This document shows positions 17,736-25,792 of a stretch of 64,000 nucleotides of DNA, one piece after another (position 1 is the stretch's first letter; each line of letters starts with the position of its first letter). The position numbers and the translations under genes were made by a program. The notes beneath the pieces are model-generated. The model was not told the origin of the DNA. It saw nothing but the letters and a program-made list of their open reading frames with translations, and did no database searches. The DNA comes from Streptomyces sp. NBC_00523 (GTDB taxonomy: Bacteria; Actinomycetota; Actinomycetes; Streptomycetales; Streptomycetaceae), in the NCBI RefSeq assembly GCF_036346615.1, contig NZ_CP107836.1, positions 5,146,001 through 5,210,000 on the forward strand, in the 5' to 3' direction.

Positions 17736-18500
17736 TCACAACCCGAAGCGACGTTGGAGGTCCCCCAGCTGACCAGGCGCCCGGGGCGTCTGCCCCGGTC
17801 CGCCGCCTCCGCCCGGCACCCCCGCCTGCTGCGGCACCGCCCCCGTCGCCTGTTCGGCCATGAGCTCCTCGGACGACTGGAGAAGCACCGTACCGGCGCC
17901 GACGAACTCGAACTGGTGCTCCTCGCCCGAGGCGCCGCCGATGCCGGTCAGCCCGCGCAGGCCGCCCAGGAGGCCGGTCATGTAGCCGTGGTCGTAGTGG
18001 TGGCAGGGGGACGGGCAGTCCGCCCAGCCGACCAGGGCCTGCGGGTCCACCCGCAGCGGGGGCTCCATGAAGACCACCGGGCCGTTGGACGCGGCGACGA
18101 ACTTGCCCGTGCCGATCAGCGTCAGGAACCCGGGCACGATCGACTGCTTCAGCGCCAGCGACGGCTGGTACGCGAGCAGGTTGCCGGACCGGATGGTCAG
18201 GTTCCCGTCGTCCAGGTCGTAGGAGTTCACATCGAACGCCCGGTCCGCGAGCAGCATCTTGCCGCTGCCCTCGGCCACCACCCAGTCGCTCGCGTGCAGC
18301 GGGGAGTGGAAGCTCGACCGGACCAGCCGCTCGAAGCGGCCGTGTCCGATGCCGTCGAAGTTGATCTGCCCGTAGTAGGCGATCATCTTGCCCTTCTGGA
18401 GGAACCACTGGCTCCCCTTGAGCTCCACACAGAAGGTGTACGCGTTGACGTTGTCGTCCGCCGGCAGCGTCATCGGGTCGAAGACCACGGGCCCGTTCAC
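17736..18500 (-). CDS. AIM24-family protein (third gene of the triplet)
   Basis: This 254-residue protein has the AIM24 fold, a beta-rich domain related to TRAP-like proteins; it is named for a yeast mitochondrial protein and its bacterial function is unsettled. Recognisable segments are KGKMIAYYGQINFDG, GSGKMLLADRAFDVN and LTIRSGNLLAYQPSL. A Gly-rich insert (TGLLGGLRGLTGIGG) near residue 190 is typical of the family. The C-terminus ends in a Pro/Gly-rich tail of about 35 residues. Its start overlaps the stop of the preceding paralogue by four bases. No signal peptide or membrane helix is seen. Confidence 0.88.
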   Translation of the reverse strand: MNGPVVFDPMTLPADDNVNAYTFCVELKGSQWFLQKGKMIAYYGQINFDGIGHGRFERLVRSSFHSPLHASDWVVAEGSGKMLLADRAFDVNSYDLDDGNLTIRSGNLLAYQPSLALKQSIVPGFLTLIGTGKFVAASNGPVVFMEPPLRVDPQALVGWADCPSPCHHYDHGYMTGLLGGLRGLTGIGGASGEEHQFEFVGAGTVLLQSSEELMAEQATGAVPQQAGVPGGGGGPGQTPRAPGQLGDLQRRFGL

Positions 18501-19147
18501 AGCTTCTCCTCCGACGCCTGGACGTACACCGCACCGCTGCCGCTCAGCTCCAGCTGGAAGCCCTCGCCCGAGCCGCGTCCCACCATCTCGCGCCAGCCCA
18601 GCGCGGTGGAGAGCTTGTTGCGTACGTCGCCGTGGTGGGCGACGTACGCCTGGGGATCGACGTGCACCTCGCGGCCCGGCGTGATCGGCAGCTCGATCAC
18701 CCCGCCGTGCGCCATCACGGCCACCGCCCCGTGCCCCTTGAGGGTCGTGGTGAACAGGCCCTGCCCGGTCACCTGGCCGCGCACCATGCCCATCACCCCG
18801 CCCTGCGAGCCCATGAACATCGTGCCCTGCTGGAGCGTGCCGTCGAAGGCGAGCAGCCGGTCCGCCTCCACATAGAGGGTGTCACCGGAGAGGTTGATCA
18901 CATGGATGTGGTGGCCGCCGTGGCCGAACATCACCGTGCCGTTGCCCTCGACCGTCATCAGCGGGGTCGCCTCGTTCGCCATCCGGCGGCCGATCATCGA
19001 CATCATGCCGCCCTGGCCGCCCTGGATGTTCGGCGTGAACGCCACCTCACCCCGGTACGCGAGCATCGCCCCGCGCTGGCTGAACATCTTCTGGCCGGGG
19101 ACCACCGTCGCCTCGACCATCTTCGAGTTGATCTCACGGAACGGCAT
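18497..19147 (-). CDS. AIM24-family protein (second gene of the triplet)
   Basis: This 216-residue AIM24 paralogue contains KMFSQRGAMLAYRGEVAF, GNGTVMFGHGGHHIHVINL and DTLYVEADRLLAFDG, which align with segments of both neighbours. Methionines and glycines are frequent in GGQGGMMSMIGRRM and GSQGGVMGMVRGQV, likely loop regions. It overlaps the upstream gene by one base and the downstream gene by four, so all three products should be made together. A homo- or hetero-oligomer is plausible but not shown by the sequence. Confidence 0.88.
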   Translation of the reverse strand: MPFREINSKMVEATVVPGQKMFSQRGAMLAYRGEVAFTPNIQGGQGGMMSMIGRRMANEATPLMTVEGNGTVMFGHGGHHIHVINLSGDTLYVEADRLLAFDGTLQQGTMFMGSQGGVMGMVRGQVTGQGLFTTTLKGHGAVAVMAHGGVIELPITPGREVHVDPQAYVAHHGDVRNKLSTALGWREMVGRGSGEGFQLELSGSGAVYVQASEEKL

Positions 19148-19779
19148 CAGACGTTCCCCCCGATCGTGTTCCGCTCGCTGGGCTGCACGTAGACCAGTCC
19201 GTCGCCCTCGAACCGGATCTGGAAGGACTCGCCGGAGCCCTCGCCGATCAGCGTCCGGAAGTTCACCCCGGACTGGAAGTTCTGCTGGAGGTTGCCCTGG
19301 TGGGCGATGTACGCGCCCGGGTCCACGAACAGCGGGTACTGGGGGGAGACCCGGAGCACCACGGCCGTGCCGTCCGACATGATCGCCGCCTGGCCGGTCC
19401 CCTCCACGGTGGTGGTGAACAGGCCGTTGCCCGTCGCCCCGCCGCGCAGGCCGGTGAACGTGGTGCCGGTGCGCAGGCCCGCGTCCGTGCAGAGCAGATT
19501 GCTCGCCTCGACGTACAGCTTGTCGCCGTGCAGCGAGACGAGGTTGATCTCGCTCGCCCGGTCCGCGAAGTAGCAGGTGCCCTGGCCGGTCACCTGCATC
19601 ACCGCCATCGACTCACCGGTCAGCCTGCGGGTCACCATCCCGCGCAGTCCCTCACCGCCGCCCGTCATCTTCTTGAACGTCATCTGGCCCTCGTACGCGA
19701 CCATCGAGCCGTTCTTCGCCTTGACGGCATCGCCTGCCAGATCGACGGCGAGCGTCTTGTTTCCCTCAAGCCGGAACAT
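19147..19779 (-). CDS. AIM24-family protein (first gene of the triplet)
   Basis: This 210-residue AIM24 protein begins MFRLEGNKTLAVDLAGD. It contains KNGSMVAYEGQMTFKKM, GQGTCYFADRASEINLV and DKLYVEASNLLCTD, aligned with its two downstream paralogues. The start is taken at the ATG ending at 19779, with GGGTGG just before it. A GTG two codons upstream is an alternative, while a much longer upstream frame looks non-coding. It is the promoter-proximal gene of the three. Function in bacteria is unknown; proposals for the family include membrane-associated scaffolding. Confidence 0.87.
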   Translation of the reverse strand: MFRLEGNKTLAVDLAGDAVKAKNGSMVAYEGQMTFKKMTGGGEGLRGMVTRRLTGESMAVMQVTGQGTCYFADRASEINLVSLHGDKLYVEASNLLCTDAGLRTGTTFTGLRGGATGNGLFTTTVEGTGQAAIMSDGTAVVLRVSPQYPLFVDPGAYIAHQGNLQQNFQSGVNFRTLIGEGSGESFQIRFEGDGLVYVQPSERNTIGGNV

Positions 19780-20038
19780 TGCCACCCGGCGAAAATAGCC
19801 GCAGCCACCGCCGCCGGAACAGGGGCAGCCACGCGATCGGGCGCCCCTGACCGCCCCTGATACGCATCCGGTACGGGATCCGGACGCGATGGGGACGTAC
19901 TTCTTACGGAACGACGGGCGCCGGGTCCGGCGGCCCGTCCGGACCCGGCGCCGGAGGCGCCCGCCCGCGATGTCACAATGGGTGCCGCTTGTGCGTGCGT
20001 TCACAAGCTGTCACGACCCTCCCACCGAAGGTGCCCCC

Positions 20039-20389
20039 GTGGACATCAAGACCGCTACCGCCCTGCACCGGCTGCGCCTCATCTCGATTCCCGAGGCGCT
20101 GTCCTTCCCGGCGCTGATCCTCTTCGGCTCGGTGCTGAGCCGGGTCTCCGACATCGACTTCCTGATGATGCCGCTGGGCATGCTGCACGGCGTGCTCTTC
20201 GTGATCTACGTCGTGCTGCTGCTCGACGTGTGGGCGAAGACCAAGTGGCCGCTGAAGCGCGTCGCGTTCTTCTTCCTGCTGTGCGTGCTGCCGTTCGGCG
20301 GTCTGTACGGGGACAAGGTGCTCAAGCGCTACGAGGCGGACAGCGTCATCGCCGCCCGGGCCCGCCGCGAAGGCACGGTCAGCGCATGA
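20039..20389 (+). CDS. DUF3817 small integral membrane protein
   Basis: This 116-residue protein has three predicted membrane helices (roughly ALSFPALILFGSVL, MLHGVLFVIYVVLLLDVW and VAFFFLLCVLPFGGLY) and the DUF3817 hallmark of a histidine in GMLHGVLFVIY with the following WAKTKWPL. The start is GTG at 20039 with GAAGGTG upstream. Its stop overlaps the next gene's ATG (ATGA). A paralogue lies at 23677, also encoded beside a MarR-type gene. Function is unknown. Confidence 0.85.
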   Translation: MDIKTATALHRLRLISIPEALSFPALILFGSVLSRVSDIDFLMMPLGMLHGVLFVIYVVLLLDVWAKTKWPLKRVAFFFLLCVLPFGGLYGDKVLKRYEADSVIAARARREGTVSA

Positions 20390-20679
20390 TCGTCGCCTTC
20401 TCCGTCAGCCCGCTCGGGGCCGGCGAGGACGTCGGTGAGTACGTCGCCGACGCCGTCCGGGTCGTCCGCGAGTCGGGGCTGCCCAACCGCACGGACGCCA
20501 TGTTCACCTCCATCGAGGGGGAGTGGGACGAGGTCATGGACGTCGTCAAGCGCGCCGTCGCCGCCGTCGAGGCGCGGGCGGGCCGGGTCTCCCTGGTCCT
20601 GAAGGCGGACATCCGCCCCGGGGTCACCGACGGCCTGACCTCCAAGGTCGAGACGGTCGAGCGCTACCTCGCGGAGTGA
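20386..20679 (+). CDS. MTH1187/YkoF-type thiamine-binding family protein
   Basis: This 97-residue single-domain protein begins MIVAFSVSPLGAGEDVGEYV. It contains SGLPNRTDAMFTSIEGEWDEVMDVV in two pieces, the characteristic core of the MTH1187 (UPF0045) ferredoxin-like fold. Members bind thiamine or its pyrimidine moiety and form tetramers, but the cellular role is poorly defined. It is translationally coupled to the DUF3817 gene. A hairpin 16 bases beyond the stop ends this unit. Confidence 0.88.
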   Translation: MIVAFSVSPLGAGEDVGEYVADAVRVVRESGLPNRTDAMFTSIEGEWDEVMDVVKRAVAAVEARAGRVSLVLKADIRPGVTDGLTSKVETVERYLAE

Positions 20680-20694
20680 CCCCGCACCGCCCAT

Positions 20695-20721
20695 GAGCCC
20701 CTGCCGGACCGGCGGGGGCTC
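20695..20721. terminator. Convergent hairpin terminator
   Basis: GAGCCCCTGCCGG (20695-20707) and CCGGCGGGGGCTC (20709-20721) form a stem with a single G-U pair between the convergent thiamine-binding-type gene and the ArsR-type gene. It can act in both directions. Confidence 0.6.
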
Positions 20722-20724
20722 TCC

Positions 20725-21708
20725 TCATTCCGGCGCCGCGAGCGCGATCCCCAGCGGCGTCCGCTCGTACAGCACCTGGTGTCCGTAGCGCCGCGAGGTC
20801 AGCAGCCCCGCCGCCCGCAGCACCGACAGGTGCGCCGACACCGAGGACGGCGCCAGGCCCAGCCGGTGGGCCAGCGCGCTCGTGCCCGCGGGCTCGTCCA
20901 GCGCGCACAGCACGTCCGCCCGCGCCCGCCCGAGCAGCCGCGCCAGCGCCTGAGGGGTGCTCGCGCCCGGCTCCGTCCACAGGCCCCCGATGCCGCGCGC
21001 GGGGTAGATCACGGCGGGCGGCCAGGGCGGTTCGTAACCGCTCACCACGTCCGGCCAGGCGAAGACGCTCGGGATCAGCACGAGGCCCTGCCCGCCGAGC
21101 ACCCGGGAGTGCCGGCCGCGCATCCCCACCAGGGTCAGGGTGGAGTCCGTCCACGTCAGCTGCGGGCTCAACTCCCCGAGAAGGCGTGCGAATCCCACCT
21201 CGGCCAGCCGCCGCGAGTGGTACGCGATATCGGCCTCCAGCAGGGCGCGCAGCCGCGACCAGTCCGGTTCGATCAGCGTCCGCCACGCCTCTTCGAGCAG
21301 ATCCGCCAGCTCCCGCAGGGTCCCCGCCGGGTCGGCGAGCAGCGCCCGGCCGGCGGGGGAGTCCGGGCCGCCCGGCCGGTCGGCCAGCGTCAGCGCCAGG
21401 TCCTGGGCGACCAGCTCCGGGTCGGTGGCGCGTACGGCCGCGATCTCGTCCTCGAACGCGACGTAGGGCCCGGTGGGAGGCGGGCAGAGGAAGTCCGGAT
21501 TGTGCCCGCCGTCGGTCATCAGCGACCACAGCGGCCGCAGATCGAGCCCCGAGGCCGCGCCCTCGATGCGCCGCAGCCAGGGCTGGTGGTACCCGTGCCG
21601 CCGCGGGCGCAGCAGCGTCCGCACGGCGGCCTGCGTCTCCCAGAGCGGGGAGAGCGCGAACCGGCAGCGCAGCAGGTCGTTCTCGTCGAGATGCAGGTGG
21701 AACGGCAT
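20725..21708 (-). CDS. ArsR-family transcriptional regulator with large N-terminal domain (DUF5937 type)
   Basis: This 327-residue protein has its helix-turn-helix at the C-terminus: LDEPAGTSALAHRLGLAPSS and VSAHLSVLRAAGLLTSRRYG form a standard ArsR winged helix. The N-terminal 240 residues begin MPFHLHLDENDLLRCRFALS and match the layout annotated in actinobacteria as DUF5937. The metal-binding ELCVCD motif of classic ArsR sensors is absent, so a metal response is not supported. It is divergent from an MFS exporter with a 72-bp gap, the usual arrangement for a local repressor of that transporter. Confidence 0.88.
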   Translation of the reverse strand: MPFHLHLDENDLLRCRFALSPLWETQAAVRTLLRPRRHGYHQPWLRRIEGAASGLDLRPLWSLMTDGGHNPDFLCPPPTGPYVAFEDEIAAVRATDPELVAQDLALTLADRPGGPDSPAGRALLADPAGTLRELADLLEEAWRTLIEPDWSRLRALLEADIAYHSRRLAEVGFARLLGELSPQLTWTDSTLTLVGMRGRHSRVLGGQGLVLIPSVFAWPDVVSGYEPPWPPAVIYPARGIGGLWTEPGASTPQALARLLGRARADVLCALDEPAGTSALAHRLGLAPSSVSAHLSVLRAAGLLTSRRYGHQVLYERTPLGIALAAPE

Positions 21709-21780
21709 GGCGGCCCCGGGAAGATTCGGTGTCAGCCGAAAGTCTACGGAGCGGGGCACCGGCTCCTCCAAGCTGCCGCC

Positions 21781-23091
21781 ATGCCGAGCAACAGCACCCG
21801 CCCGCAGGGCACCGTCCACGCCACGGCGGACGCCCCGTCCGCCCCGCGCGGCTACCGCGCCGTCTTCGCCGTACGCGAGTTCCGGGCGGTGTTCGCCGCG
21901 CATCTGCTCTCGCTGCTCGGCGTCGTCGTCAGCGAGCTGGCGCTCACCGTCCTCGTCTACGACCTCACCTCGTCGCCCCTGCTCAGCGCGCTCACGTTCG
22001 CGCTCGGCATGCTCCCGTACCTCGTCGGCGGCACGCTCCTCGCCGGGATCGCGGACCGCTACCCGGCCCGCCGGGTCCTGGTCACCTGCGATCTGGTGTG
22101 CGCGGTCTGCGTCGCCGTGATGGTGCTGCCGGGTACCCCGGTCGCCGGGCTGCTGGCGCTGCGCTGCCTGATCGCCGCCGTCTCGCCGGTCTTCACCGGG
22201 ACGCGGATGGCCGCGCTCACCGACATCCTCGGCGAGGGCGAGCTGTTCGTGCTGGGGCGCTCGCTGCTGCGGATCATCTCGCAGGGGTCGATGCTCGCCG
22301 GTTTCGGCGTCGGCGGGGTGCTGCTGACCGTGCTCCCGCCGCGCGGCGCGATCACGATCACCGTCGCCACCTTCCTCTGCTCGGCGGCGCTGCTGCGCCT
22401 CGGCACCCGTGACCGGCCGGCCCGTGCCCGCGAAGGCGGCGCCGGACTGCTGCGGGAGTCCCTGTCCGGCGCCCGGCTGGTCCTCGGCCACCGCCGCCTC
22501 CGGGCGCTGATGCTGCTGTTCTGGCTGCCCCCGCTGTTCGTCGTCGCCCCGGAGGCGGTCGCGGCGCCGTACGCCGACGAGATCGGGGTCGGCCCGGCCG
22601 CGCTCGGGCTGCTGATGTGCGCCATGCCCGTCGGCCACATCGCCGCCGAGCTGTACGCGGGCTCCGCGCTGCGCCCGCGCACCCGTGAGCGGATCGTGCT
22701 GCCGCTGGCCGCCGCCGGGCTGCTGCCCCTCGCGGTGTACGCGCTGACGCCGGGCGTCGCGGCGGCGGCCGCCGCGCTGGTGGTGGTCGGCGCCTCGTCC
22801 GCGTACAACATCGGCCTCGACCAGTGGTTCGTGGCCGCCGTCCCGGAGGAGCTGCGCGGGCGGGCCATGACCCTGCTCACCGCCGGGCTCATGACGCTCC
22901 AGGGCGTCGGGATGGCGCTCACCGGGCTCGCCGCCGAGTTCTTCCCCGTTCATCAGGTGGTCGCGGGGGCGGCCGTCCTCGGCACGCTCTGCCTGCTCCC
23001 GCTGGTCGCGGAGGTCCGCGGAACCGCACCCGCTGCCGGGAGCCGGACCGAAGTGCGAGACGGGGAGGACCGACAAGTTCCCCATGGGTAA
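21781..23091 (+). CDS. MFS transporter, probable efflux pump
   Basis: This 436-residue protein has about 12 hydrophobic segments and the MFS loop motif GIADRYPARRVLVTCD after helix 2. The N-terminus carries about 25 polar residues before FRAVFAAHLLSLLGVVVSEL. The fold and length match the DHA/enterobactin-exporter-like MFS_3 group, which exports drugs or siderophores. The start ATG at 21781 has only a weak ribosome site. It is divergent from the ArsR-type gene and overlaps the following marR gene by eight bases, so both regulators flank it. Confidence 0.9.
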   Translation: MPSNSTRPQGTVHATADAPSAPRGYRAVFAVREFRAVFAAHLLSLLGVVVSELALTVLVYDLTSSPLLSALTFALGMLPYLVGGTLLAGIADRYPARRVLVTCDLVCAVCVAVMVLPGTPVAGLLALRCLIAAVSPVFTGTRMAALTDILGEGELFVLGRSLLRIISQGSMLAGFGVGGVLLTVLPPRGAITITVATFLCSAALLRLGTRDRPARAREGGAGLLRESLSGARLVLGHRRLRALMLLFWLPPLFVVAPEAVAAPYADEIGVGPAALGLLMCAMPVGHIAAELYAGSALRPRTRERIVLPLAAAGLLPLAVYALTPGVAAAAAALVVVGASSAYNIGLDQWFVAAVPEELRGRAMTLLTAGLMTLQGVGMALTGLAAEFFPVHQVVAGAAVLGTLCLLPLVAEVRGTAPAAGSRTEVRDGEDRQVPHG

Positions 23092-23611
23092 GGTCGTGGC
23101 CGTGCCGAAGCCGCTCAGCCTTCCCTTCGATCCCATCGCCCGCGCCGACGAGCTCTGGCAGCAGCGCTGGGGCCCGGTCCCGTCCATGGGGGCGATCACC
23201 TCGATCATGCGGGCGCAGCAGATCCTGCTCGCCGAGGTCGACGCCGTCGTCAAGCCGTACGGACTGACCTTCGCGCGGTACGAGGCGCTGGTGCTGCTCA
23301 CCTTCTCCAAGGCGGGCGAGCTGCCGATGTCCAAGATCGGTGAGCGGCTGATGGTCCACCCGACGTCCGTGACGAACACGGTGGACCGGCTGGTGCGCTC
23401 CGGCCTGGTCGACAAGCGCCCGAACCCGAACGACGGCCGGGGCACGCTGGCCTCGATCACCGACAAGGGCCGCGAGGTCGTGGAATCGGCCACCCGGGAC
23501 CTGGTCGCGATGGAGTTCGGACTCGGGGTGTACGACGCCGAGGAGTGCGCCGAGATCTTCGCGCTGCTGCGGCCCCTGCGCATCGCCGCGCAGGACTTCG
23601 AGGAGATCTGA
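23084..23611 (+). CDS. MarR-family transcriptional regulator
   Basis: This 175-residue regulator has the recognition segment LPMSKIGERLMVHPTSVTNT and the wing KRPNPNDGRGTLASITDKG. The N-terminal 40 residues (FDPIARADELWQQRWGPVPS) are a conserved extension in streptomycete members. The start shown overlaps the MFS stop, with GGGGAGG about 14 bases upstream; GTG codons at 23096 and 23102 are alternatives. It may control the exporter or the downstream DUF3817 and icmA genes. Confidence 0.88.
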   Translation: MGKVVAVPKPLSLPFDPIARADELWQQRWGPVPSMGAITSIMRAQQILLAEVDAVVKPYGLTFARYEALVLLTFSKAGELPMSKIGERLMVHPTSVTNTVDRLVRSGLVDKRPNPNDGRGTLASITDKGREVVESATRDLVAMEFGLGVYDAEECAEIFALLRPLRIAAQDFEEI

Positions 23612-23676
23612 GAAGCGCCGTTCCGGTGCCCGGCCCGCTGCAAGATCGCCCCGGACGTCCGGTTACGCTCGTGGGC

Positions 23677-24012
23677 ATGAAACGCAGTGTGCTGACCCGA
23701 TACCGGGTGATGGCTTACGTCACCGCCGTCATGTTGCTGATCCTCTGCGTGTGCATGATCTTCAAATACGGCTTCGACAAGGGCGAGGGTCTGACGCTCG
23801 TCGTCTCCCAGATCCACGGCGTGCTGTACATCATCTACCTGATCTTCGCCTTCGACCTGGGCTCCAAGGCGAAGTGGCCGCTGGGCAAGCTCGCCTGGGT
23901 GCTCCTCTCGGGCACGATCCCGACGGCCGCGTTCTTCGTGGAGCGCAAGGTCGTCCGCGAGGTCGAGCCGCTGGTCGCCGACGCGACGCCCGCGGCCCCC
24001 GCGAACGTCTGA
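23677..24012 (+). CDS. DUF3817 small integral membrane protein (second copy)
   Basis: This 111-residue membrane protein has three helices (AYVTAVMLLILCVCMIF, IHGVLYIIYLIFAFDL and LAWVLLSGTIPTAAFFV) and the family motif SQIHGVLYIIY followed by KAKWPLGKL. It is a paralogue of the protein at 20039. The ATG at 23677 is used; a GTG two codons earlier is possible. It lies between marR and icmA on the same strand. Function is unknown. Confidence 0.85.
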   Translation: MKRSVLTRYRVMAYVTAVMLLILCVCMIFKYGFDKGEGLTLVVSQIHGVLYIIYLIFAFDLGSKAKWPLGKLAWVLLSGTIPTAAFFVERKVVREVEPLVADATPAAPANV

Positions 24013-24054
24013 CCTCGCCGAACCGCCCCGCGCGAAGCGCCGGGCGGTTGGTCA

Positions 24055-24084
24055 TCGACATTTACTAGGACGTCCTAGTAAATT
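24055..24084 (+). promoter_or_regulatory. icmA promoter with a 24-bp perfect palindrome
   Basis: Bases 24060-24083 read ATTTACTAGGAC followed by its exact reverse complement. A -35-like TCGACA (24055-24060) and a -10-like TAAATT (24079-24084) bracket the palindrome with an 18-bp spacer. This would place transcription start at the icmA ATG itself. The GGAGGG next to the ATG is only one base away, too close to serve as a ribosome site, so a leaderless, repressor-controlled promoter fits best. The cognate regulator is not identified. Confidence 0.65.
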
Positions 24085-24091
24085 GGAGGGC

Positions 24092-25792
24092 ATGGACGCT
24101 GACGCGATCGAGGAAGGCCGCCGCCGCTGGCAGGCCCGTTACGACAAGGCCCGCAAGCGTGACGCGGACTTCACCACGCTCTCGGGCGACCCGGTCGAGC
24201 CGGTCTACGGCCCCCGCCCCGGGGACGCGTACGAGGGCTTCGAGCGGATCGGCTGGCCCGGTGAGTACCCCTTCACCCGGGGGCTCCACCCGACCGGCTA
24301 CCGGGGCCGCACCTGGACCATCCGCCAGTTCGCCGGCTTCGGCAACGCCGAGCAGACCAATGAGCGCTACAAGATGATCCTGGCCGCCGGCGGCGGCGGG
24401 CTCAGCGTGGCCTTCGACATGCCGACGCTGATGGGCCGCGACTCCGACGACCCCCGCGCGCTCGGCGAGGTCGGCCACTGCGGCGTCGCCATCGACTCCG
24501 CCGCCGACATGGAGGTCCTGTTCCAGGACATCCCGCTCGGCGACGTCACGACGTCGATGACGATCAGCGGCCCGGCCGTCCCGGTCTTCTGCATGTACCT
24601 GGTCGCCGCCGAGCGCCAGGGCGTCGACCCGGCGGTCCTCAACGGCACGCTCCAGACCGACATCTTCAAGGAGTACATCGCGCAGAAGGAGTGGCTCTTC
24701 CAGCCGGAGCCCCATCTGCGCCTCATCGGGGACCTGATGGAGCACTGCGCCGCCTCCATCCCCGCGTACAAGCCGCTCTCCGTCTCCGGCTACCACATCC
24801 GCGAGGCCGGGGCGACGGCCGCGCAGGAGCTGGCGTACACCCTCGCCGACGGCTTCGGTTACGTGGAGCTCGGCCTCTCCCGCGGCCTCGACGTCGACAC
24901 CTTCGCGCCCGGCCTGTCCTTCTTCTTCGACGCGCACCTCGACTTCTTCGAGGAGATCGCCAAGTTCCGCGCCGCCCGCCGCATCTGGGCCCGCTGGATG
25001 AAGGAGACGTACGGCGCGAAGACCGACAAGGCCCAGTGGCTCCGCTTCCACACCCAGACGGCCGGGGTCTCCCTCACCGCGCAGCAGCCGTACAACAACG
25101 TCGTACGCACCGCCGTCGAGGCCCTGTCCGCCGTCCTCGGCGGCACCAACTCGCTGCACACCAACGCCCTGGACGAGACCCTGGCGCTCCCCTCCGAGCA
25201 GGCCGCCGAGATCGCGCTGCGCACCCAGCAGGTGCTGATGGAGGAGACCGGCGTCGCCAACGTGGCCGACCCGCTGGGCGGTTCCTGGTACGTGGAGCAG
25301 CTCACCGACCGCATCGAGGCCGACGCCGAGAAGATCTTCGAGCAGATCAAGGAGCGCGGCACCCGCGCCCACCCGGACGGGCAGCACCCGGTCGGCCCGA
25401 TCACCTCCGGCATCCTGCGCGGCATCGAGGACGGCTGGTTCACCGGCGAGATCGCCGAGTCCGCGTTCCGCTACCAGCAGTCCCTGGAGAAGGGCGACAA
25501 GAGGGTCGTCGGCGTCAACGTGGCGCACGGCTCCGTCACCGGCGACCTGGAGATCCTGCGCGTCAGCCACGAGGTCGAGCGCGAGCAGGTCCGCGTCCTC
25601 GCCGGCCGCAAGGAGGCCCGCGACGACGCCCGGGTCAAGACCGCCCTGGACGCCATGCTGGCCGCCGCCCGCGACGGCTCCAACATGATCGCGCCGATGC
25701 TCGACGCGGTCCGCGCGGAAGCGACCCTCGGCGAGATCTGCGGCGTCCTGCGCGACGAGTGGGGCGTCTACACGGAGCCGGCGGGCTTCTGA
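24092..25792 (+). CDS. icmA: Isobutyryl-CoA mutase large (catalytic) subunit IcmA
   Basis: This 566-residue protein is the substrate-binding TIM-barrel half of a B12-dependent acyl-CoA mutase. It interconverts isobutyryl-CoA and n-butyryl-CoA with a separate small cobalamin-binding subunit (IcmB), not encoded in this window. Methylmalonyl-CoA mutase carries Tyr and Arg at two substrate-contact positions; here they are F80 (in TIRQFAGFG) and Q198 (in KEYIAQKEWLF), the IcmA signature. The length of 566 equals known IcmA, and there is no C-terminal B12 domain. The first ATG is used because it gives the family length; TTG at 24083 is the alternative. The end overlaps the convergent tetR gene by 25 bases. 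Confidence 0.92.
   Translation: MDADAIEEGRRRWQARYDKARKRDADFTTLSGDPVEPVYGPRPGDAYEGFERIGWPGEYPFTRGLHPTGYRGRTWTIRQFAGFGNAEQTNERYKMILAAGGGGLSVAFDMPTLMGRDSDDPRALGEVGHCGVAIDSAADMEVLFQDIPLGDVTTSMTISGPAVPVFCMYLVAAERQGVDPAVLNGTLQTDIFKEYIAQKEWLFQPEPHLRLIGDLMEHCAASIPAYKPLSVSGYHIREAGATAAQELAYTLADGFGYVELGLSRGLDVDTFAPGLSFFFDAHLDFFEEIAKFRAARRIWARWMKETYGAKTDKAQWLRFHTQTAGVSLTAQQPYNNVVRTAVEALSAVLGGTNSLHTNALDETLALPSEQAAEIALRTQQVLMEETGVANVADPLGGSWYVEQLTDRIEADAEKIFEQIKERGTRAHPDGQHPVGPITSGILRGIEDGWFTGEIAESAFRYQQSLEKGDKRVVGVNVAHGSVTGDLEILRVSHEVEREQVRVLAGRKEARDDARVKTALDAMLAAARDGSNMIAPMLDAVRAEATLGEICGVLRDEWGVYTEPAGF

Noticed and set aside
19889..20038. 50-codon upstream extension of the first DUF3817 gene
   Set aside because: The added sequence (Arg/Pro-rich) is absent from the family, and a GTG with GAAGGTG lies at the family-consistent start.
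20725..23817. A 1030-codon minus-strand frame spanning MFS and MarR genes
   Set aside because: Only the 3' part (327 codons) matches the ArsR-type regulator. The upstream part overlaps the MFS and MarR genes antisense, and is His/Gln/Arg/Gly-rich low complexity.
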